64,000 nucleotides of DNA from Zopfochytrium polystomum (GCA_025765615.1 JAIVFJ010000044.1:62001-126000); one strand, 5' to 3'; shown: positions 1 to 10,114, numbered from the stretch's first letter. A program made the numbers and translations. The notes: generated from the letters alone by a model not told the origin.

Positions 1-217
1 GATGGTGGTGAACTACTCTGGTGGACTACTCTCTTGTGATGGTGAAGCTGAGATGGGAGACTATTGTAAAATATGCTGTTTGGCTTTATACAAAATTGTG
101 ACAAGGACCAGGTGACAAAAAATGCACCAAATCCTCATCACAGTTGGTGCTCCCATGCACCACAGTGTGAGGTGTTGCTCCTGCACACTGCTTACTGCAA
201 AAATCCAAAATCTAACA
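1..217 (-). repeat. Solo LTR, ~230-bp family, cut by window edge
   Basis: Matches copies at 2835-3063, 6458-6663 and 9865-10095. The right end reads CTAACA, which is the reverse of the TGTTAG start seen in the oppositely oriented copy at 9865. The family's TATAAAG box lies on the minus strand here. The 5' part lies outside the window. No coding capacity; the 216 bp that follow (218-433) show nothing recognisable. Confidence 0.75.
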
Positions 218-433
218 TTTCCCATGAAATAAAGGTTTTTGGTGCCCGCCATTCTGCCCCTTTGCTTCTTCAAGAACTCTTTTTGCATGATACTAATGTC
301 GTTTGGGTCTCTGATACCTTTAACTCCATCGACTTTAATTTACTCCGGTCTGTGTCACCATTACCTATCTCACTGGTGTTGCCTCATGGCGTCAAGGTCC
401 CCTCGCCCGCACGAGACATGGGGTTTACACTAG

Positions 434-2291
434 AGCCAGCGCCCAGGTCTGCATTGGCAGTGGCTCGCTCTCCCATGGGCATTGTGAGAACGATACCTGA
501 CAGTCGCAATAGGTTCAGGTCTGTCTTGTGCCTCTTGCTGCTAACCAGCCAGTTCAGCCTAACAACCCCCTGCACGATGGCCATGGGCGTAGCACCCATT
601 ATGCACAGCATGCATAAGCGTCTGAGGCTTTGACTGAAAGGGTGTTCGAAAGGTCGGAGTGGTTCGGAGGCCAAGTAGTGAGGTCAGTTGCTGGTGCTGC
701 GATGTCGAGAGTGGTTTTGTGAGAATGTCTGTGATCTGGTTGCTGGTTGGAATGTAGCGTACAGTGATCTCTCCAGTGGCTACTACTTTGTCAGAGGAAA
801 TGAGCACATATGTCAATGTGTTCTGTGCGAGCATGTGTGAGAGGGTTGAGCACTAGTGCAATTGCAGATTGATTGTCCTCGAGGATTGGTAGTGGCCGCT
901 GTGCGGGGAGTTGCAACTCTAATAATAGGGCTAAGAGCCATTGTGCTCCTTGGAAGGCTTCAGAGAGTGAGTAGTATTCTGCTTCTGTGGAGGATAGCGA
1001 TACTTGATGTTGTTTGTGTGAGACCCAAGAGACAGCAGCGCCCAAGAGGAAAAAGACATATCCAGTGAGCAATGTGCGATCTCCAGGTTCGCCCCCATTG
1101 GATGCATCAGTGTATGCAGCTGGTTCAATGGTGTCATTTGTGAAGAGCTGTAGCGGCTTGTGGCTTCGCCTGTAGAATAATCCATAGTCCCAGGTGCCTT
1201 GGAGATAATAAGCAGGCGGCCAATTGCGCTGCGATGGCACTGGTGTGGCTTCAGTTTTTGGGAAAGCACATTTGTTACATATGCGATGTCTGGTCGAGTT
1301 TGTGTTGCAAGGTATTGAATTTTCATGAGTGTGGATCGATACCAACTTGTTGACGTTTCGTCATGCATAAAAGTGAAAGACATTGGAGTTGATGGAATAT
1401 CCAGGGTGTCCCACATTTTCTCTTCAGTGAAATTGTCCTGGTGTATTCATCTTGGCCCATCCAAACGCATTCGTTGTTGTGATTGAGGTGGATGCGAATC
1501 ACTTGGCTGACAGTGGTTTCCTCAAGAGACATGCTGTGCACAGCGCGAAAAGCATCCTCAATTTTGCAACAAGAGCTGGGGTGTTGGCCAAGACATTGAT
1601 GTCTTCGGCAAAAACAAAGATGATTTCAAACGTTTGCTGCTGAGGGTCTACTCGAAAGAATAGGCAGGGCTCAGCAAGAGATTGATTGAAGCTGAGTTTC
1701 TCGACAATGAACTTGGGAAGGGTCAAGAACCAGTTGCGTCCAGATTGATGGAGTCCATAGAGGCTCTTGAGGAGCTTGCAGAATAGTTTCTTTCCATCTG
1801 GAGTGAACTGCTTGTGGCCTTTTGGTGGATGCATGTAGATGACTTCTTTGAGAAAAGCGTACAGGTAGGCAGTGTTGACATCCATGCTGTGGTACTCGAG
1901 GTCAAAACCAAGGCTTATTGCAATGAGCAGTCAGATGGTCTGGATCTGGATGACAGGAAAAAACGTGTCTGTCTAATCAATGCCTCCACGTTGGGTGTTT
2001 CCACCTGTGACAAGAAAGGCTTTCCATCGCTTCAGCCAGCCAAAAGGGTCGAGCTTGTAGGCATAAACCCATTTGCAGAACATTGCACATTCGCCAGGTG
2101 GAAGAACTGCCCATTCCCAGACCTTGTGCTCGTCCATGAGAGAGTGAAGTTCCTCAAGCTCAGATGCAGTCCATTCTTCGTTATAGTCTGATGCGTGGGC
2201 TTCCTTGTGGGAATGTGGCACTGGTGGGAGTTGCGATTGGGGGATTGGTTCTTTAGGGAAGTGCTTTGGGAAGCGTGGTTCTGGTTTGGCC
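434..2291 (-). mobile_element. Ty1/copia fragment, family 1, copy 1
   Basis: Minus-strand 3' part of a copia element: the end of the linker, reverse transcriptase, RNase H and the beginning of the 3' LTR. It is homologous along its length to 42810-44680, a second copy. A purine-rich tract (minus strand) at 565-572 precedes TGTTAGGC at 564, taken as the start of the 3' LTR; homology between the copies ends near 434. On the other side homology stops at 2291, exactly where the TGT end of a gypsy LTR begins, so the gypsy element either inserted into this copy or recombined with it. No 5' LTR, gag or integrase is present in this copy. Confidence 0.8.
640..2215 (-). pseudogene. Broken copia reverse transcriptase/RNase H
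   Basis: Three overlapping minus-strand frames carry one polyprotein. At 1973-2215 is the linker and RT start. At 1499-1885 is RT (MDVNTAYLYA, KSLYGLHQSGRNW). At 791-1345 is RNase H (STEAEYYSLSEA, LEDNQSA), and at 640-834 the C-terminal tail (ITDILTKPLS). Frames change at about 1900, 1530 and 1320-1400. The polymerase motif, normally F/Y-V-D-D, reads FAEDI, so one catalytic aspartate is gone. Non-functional; family assignment is firm from motif order (RT then RNase H after the linker is copia-like). Confidence 0.85.
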
Positions 2292-2400
2292 TGTCAGGAA
2301 CAGAGCAGGACAGGACAAGGCAGACAAGGAACTGAGAGGAGTGATGATTGTATTGGAAACAATAATTCACTTGAGGGATGGGACAGGTCCCCCGTCCCCC

Positions 2401-2407
2401 TTTTATA
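2401..2407 (-). promoter_or_regulatory. TATA box of the gypsy LTR
   Basis: Minus strand reads GGTATAAAAGGGGG. It lies inside the LTR, downstream (in transcription direction) of the heat-shock-like elements at 2440-2580. This is the usual LTR order of enhancer, TATA, start. Confidence 0.6.
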
Positions 2408-2439
2408 CCTTTTGAGAGTGTTCCTTGTCAAGACTCAAA

Positions 2440-2580
2440 GAAAGTTCCAGAAAGACCAATTAGTAATACAATGATACCAATGATACCAATGACAACAAGA
2501 CAAGTCAGGAAAGCAAAGAAGGTTCCAGAAGGTTCCACAAGGTTCCATGAAGGAATGTTCTAGAAGGTTCCAGAGGTTTC
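2440..2580. promoter_or_regulatory. Array of heat-shock elements (HSE) in the LTR
   Basis: HSF binds alternating nGAAn/nTTCn units with 2-nt spacers, at least three in a row. Here three blocks obey that rule: 2440-2452 (GAA-TTC-GAA), 2518-2535 (GAA-TTC-GAA-TTC) and 2553-2580 (GAA-TTC-GAA-TTC-GAG-TTC, one variant unit). A TTC at 2543 and a GAA at 2549 lie between the last two blocks with 3-nt spacing. All lie upstream of the LTR TATA box at 33-180 bp. The pattern is seen directly; HSF binding and heat induction are inference. Confidence 0.65.
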
Positions 2581-2616
2581 CAGAGGGTGATTCATAACAT
2601 CATCTTCCCCTTTCAG

Positions 2617-3560
2617 GCCTCTTCTGCAACTTGGTGGGGTACCTGGTCTTGAACTTGAGCAGAAGGTCTTGGCAGTGAGTGGTGATAAGCAGTTGACAGT
2701 TGAGACTTGATTCTAAGGGCTGCTGCGAGTGCTTTCCAAAATTGAGATCTGAACTGTGGTCCTCTGTCACTGATGATGGACTGAGGCAGCCCATGGAGCC
2801 TGAATATGTGCTGCAAAAACAGGTCTGCTGTTCCTGAAAGAATTTGCTACGGTGGCTGATTGATGGGTTGGGCTGCTGTGGTGTACACTACTGAAGGTGG
2901 TGGTGGTGGGAGGTTGATCTTGGCTTCTGTCAGTCGTGTGTTTGTCTTTATACAAAACTGTTACAAGGACCATCACTTGCAAAATGCTGCAAGTCATCCT
3001 TGCAGAGCAGAAACTGGTCAAAGCTCCTGCACACTGCTTACACCAAAAGACCCAAAACTAACAGTTCCTTGTGCATCTATATTCTCAGTCAGGGGATGAA
3101 ATGGGCCAACTTTGTCCTTCTGCAGATGACAACAAGGATAGAGTCAAATCCATGGGATGGGGGCAGTTTCACAATGAAGTCCATGGATATTGATGACCAA
3201 GGGCTGATGGCAATTGGGAGGGGCTCTAGAAGTCCATAGGGCTTGTATCTGCTGGATTTGTTTCTTTGACAGTTTCACAGCTGCTGACATAGTTCTTGAT
3301 GAACTTCCTCATGCCTGGCCAGTAGAAGTCTCTGGAAACAAGCTCATGTGTCTTGTGCTCTCCTGGGTGTCCAGCTGTTGCTGCATCATGCCTTGTCTTG
3401 AGTATCTCAAGTTTTTCCTCTTCTTGGCTGATTTGAATCTTGCGAGGCTTGGGGTCCTTGGAAATAGCGTGGGCCCACACACTGTGAGGAAGCGGAGAAA
3501 GGTGGTCTTGGATGATGGTGGAGTGAAACCATCTCCCCCTTCAGGTGCAAGGTCTGTCCT
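2617..3560 (-). pseudogene. Broken Ty3/gypsy integrase region
   Basis: Minus-strand fragments of a gypsy integrase. At 3226-3480 is the zinc-binding region (TRHDAATAGHPGEHKTHELV then DFYWPGMRKFIKNYV), whose following C-x2-C motif has lost its second cysteine (SCETVKETN). At 2617-2816 is the core (HIFRLHGLPQSIISDRGPQF). Between them the frame shifts near 3240 and a solo LTR (2835-3063) splits the gene. The junction protein reads directly through if that LTR and one target duplication are ignored, so the LTR is the younger event. Upstream of 3560 the sequence decays into repeats; the RT domain is absent. Confidence 0.8.
2835..3063 (-). repeat. Solo LTR inside gypsy integrase, 5-bp duplication
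   Basis: Plus strand starts TGAAAGAATTTGC and ends CTAACA. It is flanked by GTTCC at 2830-2834 and at 3064-3068, a 5-bp target-site duplication. It belongs to the ~230-bp LTR family also at 1-217, 6458-6663 and 9865-10095, but is more diverged. No internal element sequence remains, so it is a solo LTR formed by LTR-LTR recombination (inferred). Confidence 0.8.
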
Positions 3561-3589
3561 TCTGCGCTCATCAGCGGTGGGGCATGAAT

Positions 3590-3835
3590 TCTTGACTGGG
3601 ACCTGTGATTCTTGAATCTTTGACTGAGAGTTCTGTTCTTGGCAAAGACTGTGAGTTGTGGAACTTGAATCTTGAATGTGGACTGTGAACTGTGGTTCTT
3701 GAATCTTTGACTGTGAGTTCTGTGAACTACAGACTTGGCCATGACTGTGAGCTATATAAGCTGTACTGGAATCTTGACTATGAACTGTGAACTGTGGAAC
3801 TTGAATCTTGGCTGGGATCTGTGAGCTTCAGGCTG
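3590..3835. repeat. Degenerate minisatellite
   Basis: Imperfect repeats built from ACTGTGAACTGTGG, AACTTGAATCTT and GACTGTGAGTTCTG blocks recur through about 245 bp. Unit length is roughly 25-30 bp and copies differ by substitutions and small indels. The flanking 3836-4330 holds no recognisable gene. Confidence 0.6.
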
Positions 3836-4329
3836 ACACTGGAGTTGCCTTTGGTGGTTGACCTTTAATACCTGGCTGTGAACCTTGAATCAAGGACTTG
3901 CGAGCATTGACCATAGCCTCCACATGCATGACATTGGACTCCAAAAGACTGTTGCTGTGCAGGGTACCAACCCCCCCCAGAGCCGCGTCCCATTGCAGTA
4001 CCACCTGTTGCTGTTCCACGTGAACTTAGTCCTCGCCATGTTCCTCGGCCTCAGCCAAACCCACCATATGGGCGTGGTGTGTACTGTTGGGACTGAGGGT
4101 TTTGGTACTGCAAGGTTGTTGGGCGGATATTAGGATACGGCTGGCACTGCTGAGGTTTATGATAACTGCCATGACCACGGAGTTGACTATAGTGTTCTTT
4201 TGGCCGAATAATTACATTTGCTGTTGGTGTAGTGACTTCTGGAATGGCTGTTGTCAGGTCCCGCTCCTGTTGTGCTGCAAGTCGATCCTGCCTCTCATCA
4301 TATGTATTTTGGCAGGCGGTAGATTTAAA

Positions 4330-5020
4330 TAGGAACTACGTCAAGACCTACCCCAGTCCCTCAAGCTCTAACAGTTCCTGAACCCATGCAAGTGGATGCA
4401 GTTGAGACACTTCCTAAGGGTCGACTGTGTTTCAACTGTGGCTCCAATGAACACACTGTCAAAGACTGCCCAAGGAAGAAGCACCCAAACTCCCAGGTCC
4501 AGGCTCACTGAGGGGCAGTTCCCTGGACCCTTCTCCAAGCTGCCCCTGTTTCATCACCACCGCCAGCACCACATACACCTTAGATTCCAAGCCCCACCAA
4601 CTGACCATGGATGTCAAGATTCAACTTTCACCCAAGTCAACCATCACAACCAAGGCCCTTATAGACTCTGGATCATCCTGCAACATCATTGATGCCACCC
4701 TTGTCAAGTCTTGTGCCATTCCCACCATCAAGAAATCCACACCCCTCAAGGTCCACTTTGCCAATCATGCTCTGTTCAAGGAAATCAGCCATGAATCCAA
4801 GCTAAACCTCCACATCCAAGACTTTCCACCATCCATGGTCAACCTGGAAGTATTGGATCTTGGCTCACCCACATTCTCTGTCGTCCTGGGATTACCATGG
4901 CTGCAAGCCCAGAACCCTGCCATTGATTGGGTCACTGGTCAAGCCCAACCTCCACCAATTGGAACAGTCACCCAAAACTCAAGTGAAGCCTCCAAGTCTC
5001 ATGGTGTGATGCGACTGCGG
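4330..5020 (+). pseudogene. Gypsy Gag zinc knuckle and protease fragment
   Basis: Plus strand. Near 4424-4475 a CCHC zinc knuckle can be read (CFNCGSNEHTVKDC), followed by a stop and a frame change. At 4607-5020 is a retroviral-type aspartic protease with active site LIDSGSSCNIID and the later hydrophobic LGLPWL segment. It points opposite to the gypsy integrase at 2617-3560, so the two cannot be one collinear element; either an inversion or two separate elements. The protease frame meets a copia gag fragment of opposite strand at about 5000-5020. Confidence 0.7.
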
Positions 5021-5589
5021 ATTTCCACTGATGAACTTTCTGCAAAGCTTTCTACTTTGTGGTAAGCCATAATGAAGCGCATTGCAAATGACTCGAATGA
5101 TTCTGCAGGTTCCATTTTTATACGTTCGAAATCATCAATAATTTCCTTTGCTAATCCTTGATCTGTTGTTCGACATGCAATCGCAATTTCTCCAAGCAGT
5201 GTGTAGGCAAAAATCTGCCCTCGTCGGGGGAACTGTGGTAGGAGCTCTGGTTCAACATGTCGTCGAATGAGAAGGATACAGTATGCGTTCTGGTCTTCTG
5301 TCCCTGGGAACCATTTGACCGGCTCACGCCCGTCTCGTGCAAATGCATAATGCTTGCCGTGGTTGGGCCCCCTGCGTACTCTGCATGTTGGGCTGACATT
5401 AGGATCATTGGGGTCCACTTGATCATTGCGTAATATGTTAATTCGGTCTGGGTTGACACAGTGGCGGAGACCATTGCTTTTGTTGGATAATTCTGAAATT
5501 AGGTCGTCCAACCAATCTCCAAAATTTGCTGCACCTTTGAGAATGGGGAATGCACGGGAGGCATAAATGATTTGATCACGTTCGTTCAT
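4999..5589 (-). pseudogene. Copia-type Gag fragment
   Basis: A 196-residue minus-strand frame starting MNERDQIIYASRAFPILKG. It has the W-x-D and ESFESFAMRFIMAYHKV features of copia Gag (UBN2-like) proteins: an N-terminal block contacting a conserved Trp, then the helical F-x2-F-x2-R/L segment. It stops where plus-strand gypsy protease sequence begins, so the C-terminal half and any zinc knuckle are lost. Family call rests on short motifs only. Confidence 0.5.
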
Positions 5590-6457
5590 GTTTGGGAGGA
5601 AAATGTGTGCAGGAGAATAGAAATTTGAAAGGCAGTGATTTCCCTGATTTGGTGGCGGATTCTGAGACCTCTTGAGCAGATAATATGAGTGTGGAATTCT
5701 TCAATGAGCCTTAAACAAATTCAGTATGATGCTTTGAGGTCGAGATATAGGTGTGAATAGGTGGTGTGTGTAACGAGTTGGTGTTGAGAAAAATAGACTT
5801 GTCACGTTTGTGGAGCGAAATTGGGTGACTAGATGGGCCAAAATGCAGATGCAGCTTGCAACTCAATATCCCACGAGGCCAAGGACGAATTTGGAGAATC
5901 ACTGAGTTGCCCCACGTAGATCAGCAGTTGCTGAGTGCAGAGAAATTGGTTTTAAGCGATTTGGTTGGGTTTTGGCTGAGTTGTGAACGTGGGAAGTTGC
6001 AGGCAACAAATATCGACGGATTTGGGTGAAATTTGGTGCTAATTGAGTACTGAATTCGTTCAAAACGCAGACAGTTACTATGCAGCAAGGAAGCAGTCGA
6101 GGATTGCGACGTTTGGTGAGTAGATAGAACAAAAGGAGTACTTTCAAATGGTGGTAAGCAATTCCTAAAGCGATTGAAAGAAGTTGCAAATGTAAACTCT
6201 CGAAATTCGACGTTATCAGGTGGCTGATGTTATGGATGAGTGCTGTTACACGCTCTGCGACGCTGCTGCAGCGAAAAACGATTGTCAAAACGTCTTCCCC
6301 AGTGTTAAAAGTGGTGTAGACGTGGTGAAATGGTGGGGTTACAAAAGCTGAGCAAGTTGGTAGTGTGATGGCGAGTGGCACTGCCTCTGTTTGCTCGTTC
6401 TGTGCGCTTTTCAAGTGTGCTGCTCTCCAGATGATTGGGATGGGTCACAATTTTGTA
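5590..6457. other. No gene seen; short shared repeat
   Basis: No supported gene. At about 6237-6285 lies a segment (GTGCTGTTACACGCTCT and following) that recurs with about 85% identity near 14848-14892. On the minus strand both resemble the D-arm of a tRNA (AGAGCGTGTA), so a SINE-like origin is possible but weak. A 171-residue minus-strand open frame at 5899-6414 covers it; nothing in that frame resembles a known protein. Confidence 0.35.
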
Positions 6458-6663
6458 TGAAAGAAATGACTGCTGCTGTTTGTGGATGGTGATGAACTAC
6501 TCTGGTGGACTACTCTCTTGTGATGGTGAAGTTGAGATGGGAGACTGTTGTACAATGCATGCTGTTTGGCTTTATACAAAATTGTGACAAAGACCAGGTG
6601 ACAAACAATGCACCAAATCCTCATCACAGTTGGTGCTCCCGTCCACCACAGTGTTAGGTGTTG
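6458..6663 (-). repeat. Solo LTR, ~230-bp family, broken at one end
   Basis: Plus strand begins TGAAAGAAATGACTGC, as in the copy at 2835, and continues through the TTTATACAAAATTGTGACAA block shared by all copies. It is cut at 6661-6663, where copia sequence starts. The bases TTG at 6661-6663 fit both LTR and copia, a 3-bp microhomology at the junction. Confidence 0.75.
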
Positions 6664-8549
6664 AGTATCTTACATCCTTTAGGACGAGCCACTAAGTCCC
6701 AGACGTGCTTTGATGTAATCGAATTGATCTCTGAGAGTTGAGGTGCCTTCCAATACTTTGCAAAAGGAGAACGCACGGCCTCTTTATGTGAAGCAGGGAG
6801 TGGTGGTAAGTCCTGCTGGTGGATCCTTTCTGTTGAATATGCTGTGACTTCCTCCGGCTCAAGCACAGTGTACGCTTTGAGCGTTTGGTAGAGTTCACGA
6901 AATTGTCCCCGTGCTATTCGTAGTTTACGATTTCTTGCAGTTAAAGCGCGGAGTGTTTTCCAACTGTAAGTGGAAGGACTTTTGGCAATTGATGGTTTTG
7001 TTTGTAGTTTACAAAGGTTTGCCTTCAATGCCAGGTAGTCACATAAACCTAATGGCTCTTGTGGTATAATTGGGGGATTTGTTGTTGCCTCCCCTGTTGA
7101 CTCTGGCAAAGCTAGAATGTCAGGGGAAGTTGAGCGCTCCCTTGGAGGGATTTCCTGTTCATCAGGTATTGACTCTGGTTCAGAATCAGAAGCGTCATAT
7201 GGGAAAACCCGGCTGTAGATCTCCCCCCTGTGATTCTGCAGGTGGTACATCGTCTTCTTGTGAGTCAAACAGGCCGTCAGGATGTGCCACATCTGGATCA
7301 GTGGACATAGCGGGTTGTATGCAACGAGGAGAAAAGGGATTGGAAATCCTGAGCTGTGGGCTGGACTGGTCCCCATTCCTTCAAGCAGGAGTCATGAAGG
7401 AACTGTCTCCAGTTCCGCACAATGCCAGGAAAAACATTTTCGTGAAAGGAGACATGGAAGTGTTCCGATATTCTCTGGGTTTTCAAGTTGTAGACTACTG
7501 GAAGAGTGTTTCCTTTATACCCTAAGAATATGCCTGGCGCCCCTTTGTCAGGATGTTTAAGCATTCGCTTTTCCTTTGGGATACGGTGGATAACCAAACA
7601 GCCAAAGGTGCGGATGTGATCAACATTTGGCTTTTCACCGTACCAAGCTTCGTAAGGTGTTTTCTTAGTGTAAGAGTGGTAAACCCTGTTCTTGATGTAT
7701 GCTGCGTAGCGGACTGCATACACAAAGAACGAGTGGGGCAATCGTGACTCTAAGAGCATGCAGTGTGCCAGCCATGTCTTTGAGAGTGTTGACCTGACGT
7801 TCTACCAGCCCATTGAATTCCTTGGTGAATGCAGGACTAGGTTCTAAAACAATAGGAGGATGCCGAGTATTGGCCCAAGTTTTGAATTCTCCATCTTTGA
7901 AGATTTCCCCCCTGTCACAGCGCACAGATGTGATATGTTTGCCATGTTGTTGTTCAAACCTTTCGATCGTAGACTGGAATCTTGTGGGCGCGTCAGACAA
8001 AGAGTTGAGGAACTCAATGTCAAGCCAGCGGGTTGACTCTTCCACAACCAGTTGCCAATGTTTTTCACCATGGTGTCCACGTGCGGGCAGTGGGACAGCA
8101 TCAGTGTGTAAACGACCAAGCAGTGTGGTGTTTGGTCTGGAAGTGGAGTGGATGGGCGAAGCTTTCAATTTCCCAACATCACATGTCACGCAGGGAATGT
8201 CATGAATGAGGAAAAATGAATGACCAACTTTATTCAGATTTGACCAAGTACGCTTCAAAGAAGATAAAGACAGGTGACCAAATTTCTTGTGAAGAGCTCG
8301 GACTGCTTCAATGTTCTGAGGGTTTGGTAAAGGGTCTGGGTAAGTTTGACTTAAAGTTGGTATTGCAGTTTGCAAAGGAGTAGTTTGCTGTTGCGACTCA
8401 CCTGGGGCGTCCCCCAAAGGAGTCGGCGCGTCCGTTCCAAGTTCTGCCCTGTCGAGACCAGTATGTCCCCTCAGAAGAGAAGGGTCCACAACATAGACAT
8501 TCCCTGTGTCCCTATGAGTATGAGCAATGGTAAAGTCTGAACCATGTAC
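6661..8549 (-). mobile_element. Copia integrase/linker block, inverted copy of 17580-19462
   Basis: This 1889-bp minus-strand block is the reverse complement of 17580-19462 (1883 bp). The only length difference is a 6-bp tandem insertion (ACTCAT) near 8512-8520. It encodes the gag-pre-integrase motif (FGHLSLSSLKRTW, then CVTCDVGK), integrase core residues (LHTDAV, VRCDRGE, NGLVERQ), and the linker to the start of RT. The integrase frameshift at about 7740-7760 is the same in both copies, so this copy was already broken when duplicated. Substitutions cluster in about 8350-8480; encoded frames over the rest are identical on both strands. It ends at a telomere-like repeat. Confidence 0.9.
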
Positions 8550-8563
8550 AGGGTTAGGGTTAG
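8550..8563 (+). repeat. Two-unit telomere-like repeat at a junction
   Basis: Reads AGGGTTAGGGTTAG, i.e. two GGGTTA units and flanking bases. It begins on the base after homology with 17580 ends and lies between two unrelated copia pieces. Too short to prove telomeric origin. Confidence 0.45.
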
Positions 8564-9580
8564 CTGTTGGTATCAGGAACTATTCGTTGTCTCAAGTTTG
8601 CCGGCTACCAACAAAGTGCAGCAGATCCACAAGGAACATGTTATTTTCATTGCCATTCCATGTCGATGATATTTGTTTCCTTGGGCACACAGAGGAAATC
8701 ACCTGTGCCATCGCTTTGCTAAAATCCTTCTATAAGCTCAGGTCATATCAAAAGCATACTGAATATGGAAGTTCATTGAACGCCAACTGGCATCTACTTG
8801 CATCAACGAGCTTACACCAAAGAGTTACTTCAACGCCATGCAGACCCAGTCAATGGAAATACAGCAGTAACTGCTCTCCCCAGTTCTCTGGCTGTTCAAC
8901 CTCGAGAAAATGATGAACCCACAGCAAATCAACAGCTCTCCCAGGCATTTCTTGGTGGCATCAACTACTTGGCAACACACACACGACCAGACTTGGCACC
9001 AGCAGTCTCATATCTTGGTGCCTTCAGCAATGACCCAAGCAAGCACCACTTGCGGATTCTCATTCAAGTCCTTCAGTATATCAATGGTACACATGAGTAT
9101 GGTTTGTTTTATTCCAACACAGGGTCTGGAATTTTCAGCTACTTGGATGCTGCACATGGAGCTCGTGGTGATGGGAAATCACAACTTGGCTACTTCGTCT
9201 TGTTTGAAAATACTGCTATCAGCTGGGCATCTACTTGCAATCCTACAGTTATGCTTTCACCTCAGCAAGCAGAATACGTTGCAGTCTCAAAACTAGGACG
9301 AGAACTGGAGGCCATCTCACAACAGCACACAGCACTTAGTCTCCTGTCCCCGACTCCTATTCCAATCTATACTGACAACCAAGGCATTATCAATTTGAGC
9401 TCAAACAATCTCTATACTAATAGGTCAAAACATATTCTGGTTAAGTATCACTATATCCGGGAACTGGTTGATTGACAAGTGATTCGATTGGAATGGATTC
9501 CTGGTGGCGAGCAACCAGCAGATTATCTTACAAAATCATTACCAGCTGCTTTAGGTGCTTATCATCTTGGTCTCTCTGTC
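8564..9580 (+). pseudogene. Copia reverse transcriptase/RNase H fragment
   Basis: Plus-strand 3' end of a different copia lineage. RT motif FHVDDICFLGH at about 8659-8690 is intact. The frame changes near 8800, and RNase H follows: SYLDAAHG, MLSPQQAEYVAVS and IYTDNQGIINL supply the acidic residues. A stop at 9473 splits off the tail (GGEQPADYLTKSLP). The sequence from 9581 to 9864 is T-rich and holds no gene. Confidence 0.8.
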
Positions 9581-9864
9581 GTGCACCTCAAGTTTCTGTT
9601 CCCTTGCTTTATTTGTATTGCATGCCCTCTCTTTTCTCTTTCTTGTCCTTCTACTTCTCTTGCGTTGCTTCTTGTATTTGTTTCCTGAATTCAAGTTTCT
9701 TCGCTCTCCATCTACATCTTTCATATGGAAATTCTTTTCTTATTGTTCTGCCACCCGGTGGCCAGACATACCTGTTTATTACTTTCCTTAGCCGGTGTAC
9801 AGTTTCCTTACGTTGCCTATGGCGTAAGGTTTTCCTCCATGCCAGCCTTTTTGCTCCTACCCAC

Positions 9865-10095
9865 TGTTAGACTTTGGGTTTTTGCAGTAAGCAGTGTGCA
9901 GGAGCAACACCTCACACTGGCGCATGAGAGCACCAACTGTGATGAGGATTTGGTGCATTTTTTGTCACCTGGTCTTTGTCACAATTTTGTATAAAGCCAA
10001 ACAGCACACATTTTACAACAGTCTCCCATCTCAGCTTCAGCATCACAAGAGAGTAGTTCACCACCGTCCACAAACAGCAGCTGTCATTTCTTTCA
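9865..10095 (+). repeat. Solo LTR, ~230-bp family, best-preserved copy
   Basis: Starts TGTTAGACTTTGGG and ends TTCTTTCA (231 bp). TATAAAG lies at 9990-9996, which sets plus-strand transcription. Flanks are CCCAC before and CACAC after, a possible 5-bp target duplication with one change. Oriented opposite to the copies at 1, 2835 and 6458. Confidence 0.75.
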
Positions 10096-10114
10096 CACAC
10101 AGCTTACGGGGAAG

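Larger units (their letters stand above)
2292..2599 (-). repeat. LTR of a Ty3/gypsy element (308 bp)
   Basis: Read on the minus strand it starts TGTTATGAATCACC at 2599 and ends CTGACA at 2292, giving TG...CA ends. A purine tract (AAAGGGGAAGATGA, minus strand, 2600-2616) lies directly before it, which is where the polypurine tract sits before a 3' LTR, and gypsy integrase lies just beyond. It carries a TATA box and a set of heat-shock-type elements, annotated separately. Its left edge coincides with the end of copia homology. The partner 5' LTR is not in the window. Confidence 0.75.

Noticed and set aside
6458..10095. Solo LTRs at 6458 and 9865 as the two LTRs of one element
   Set aside because: They are in opposite orientation and enclose pieces of two copia lineages on different strands.
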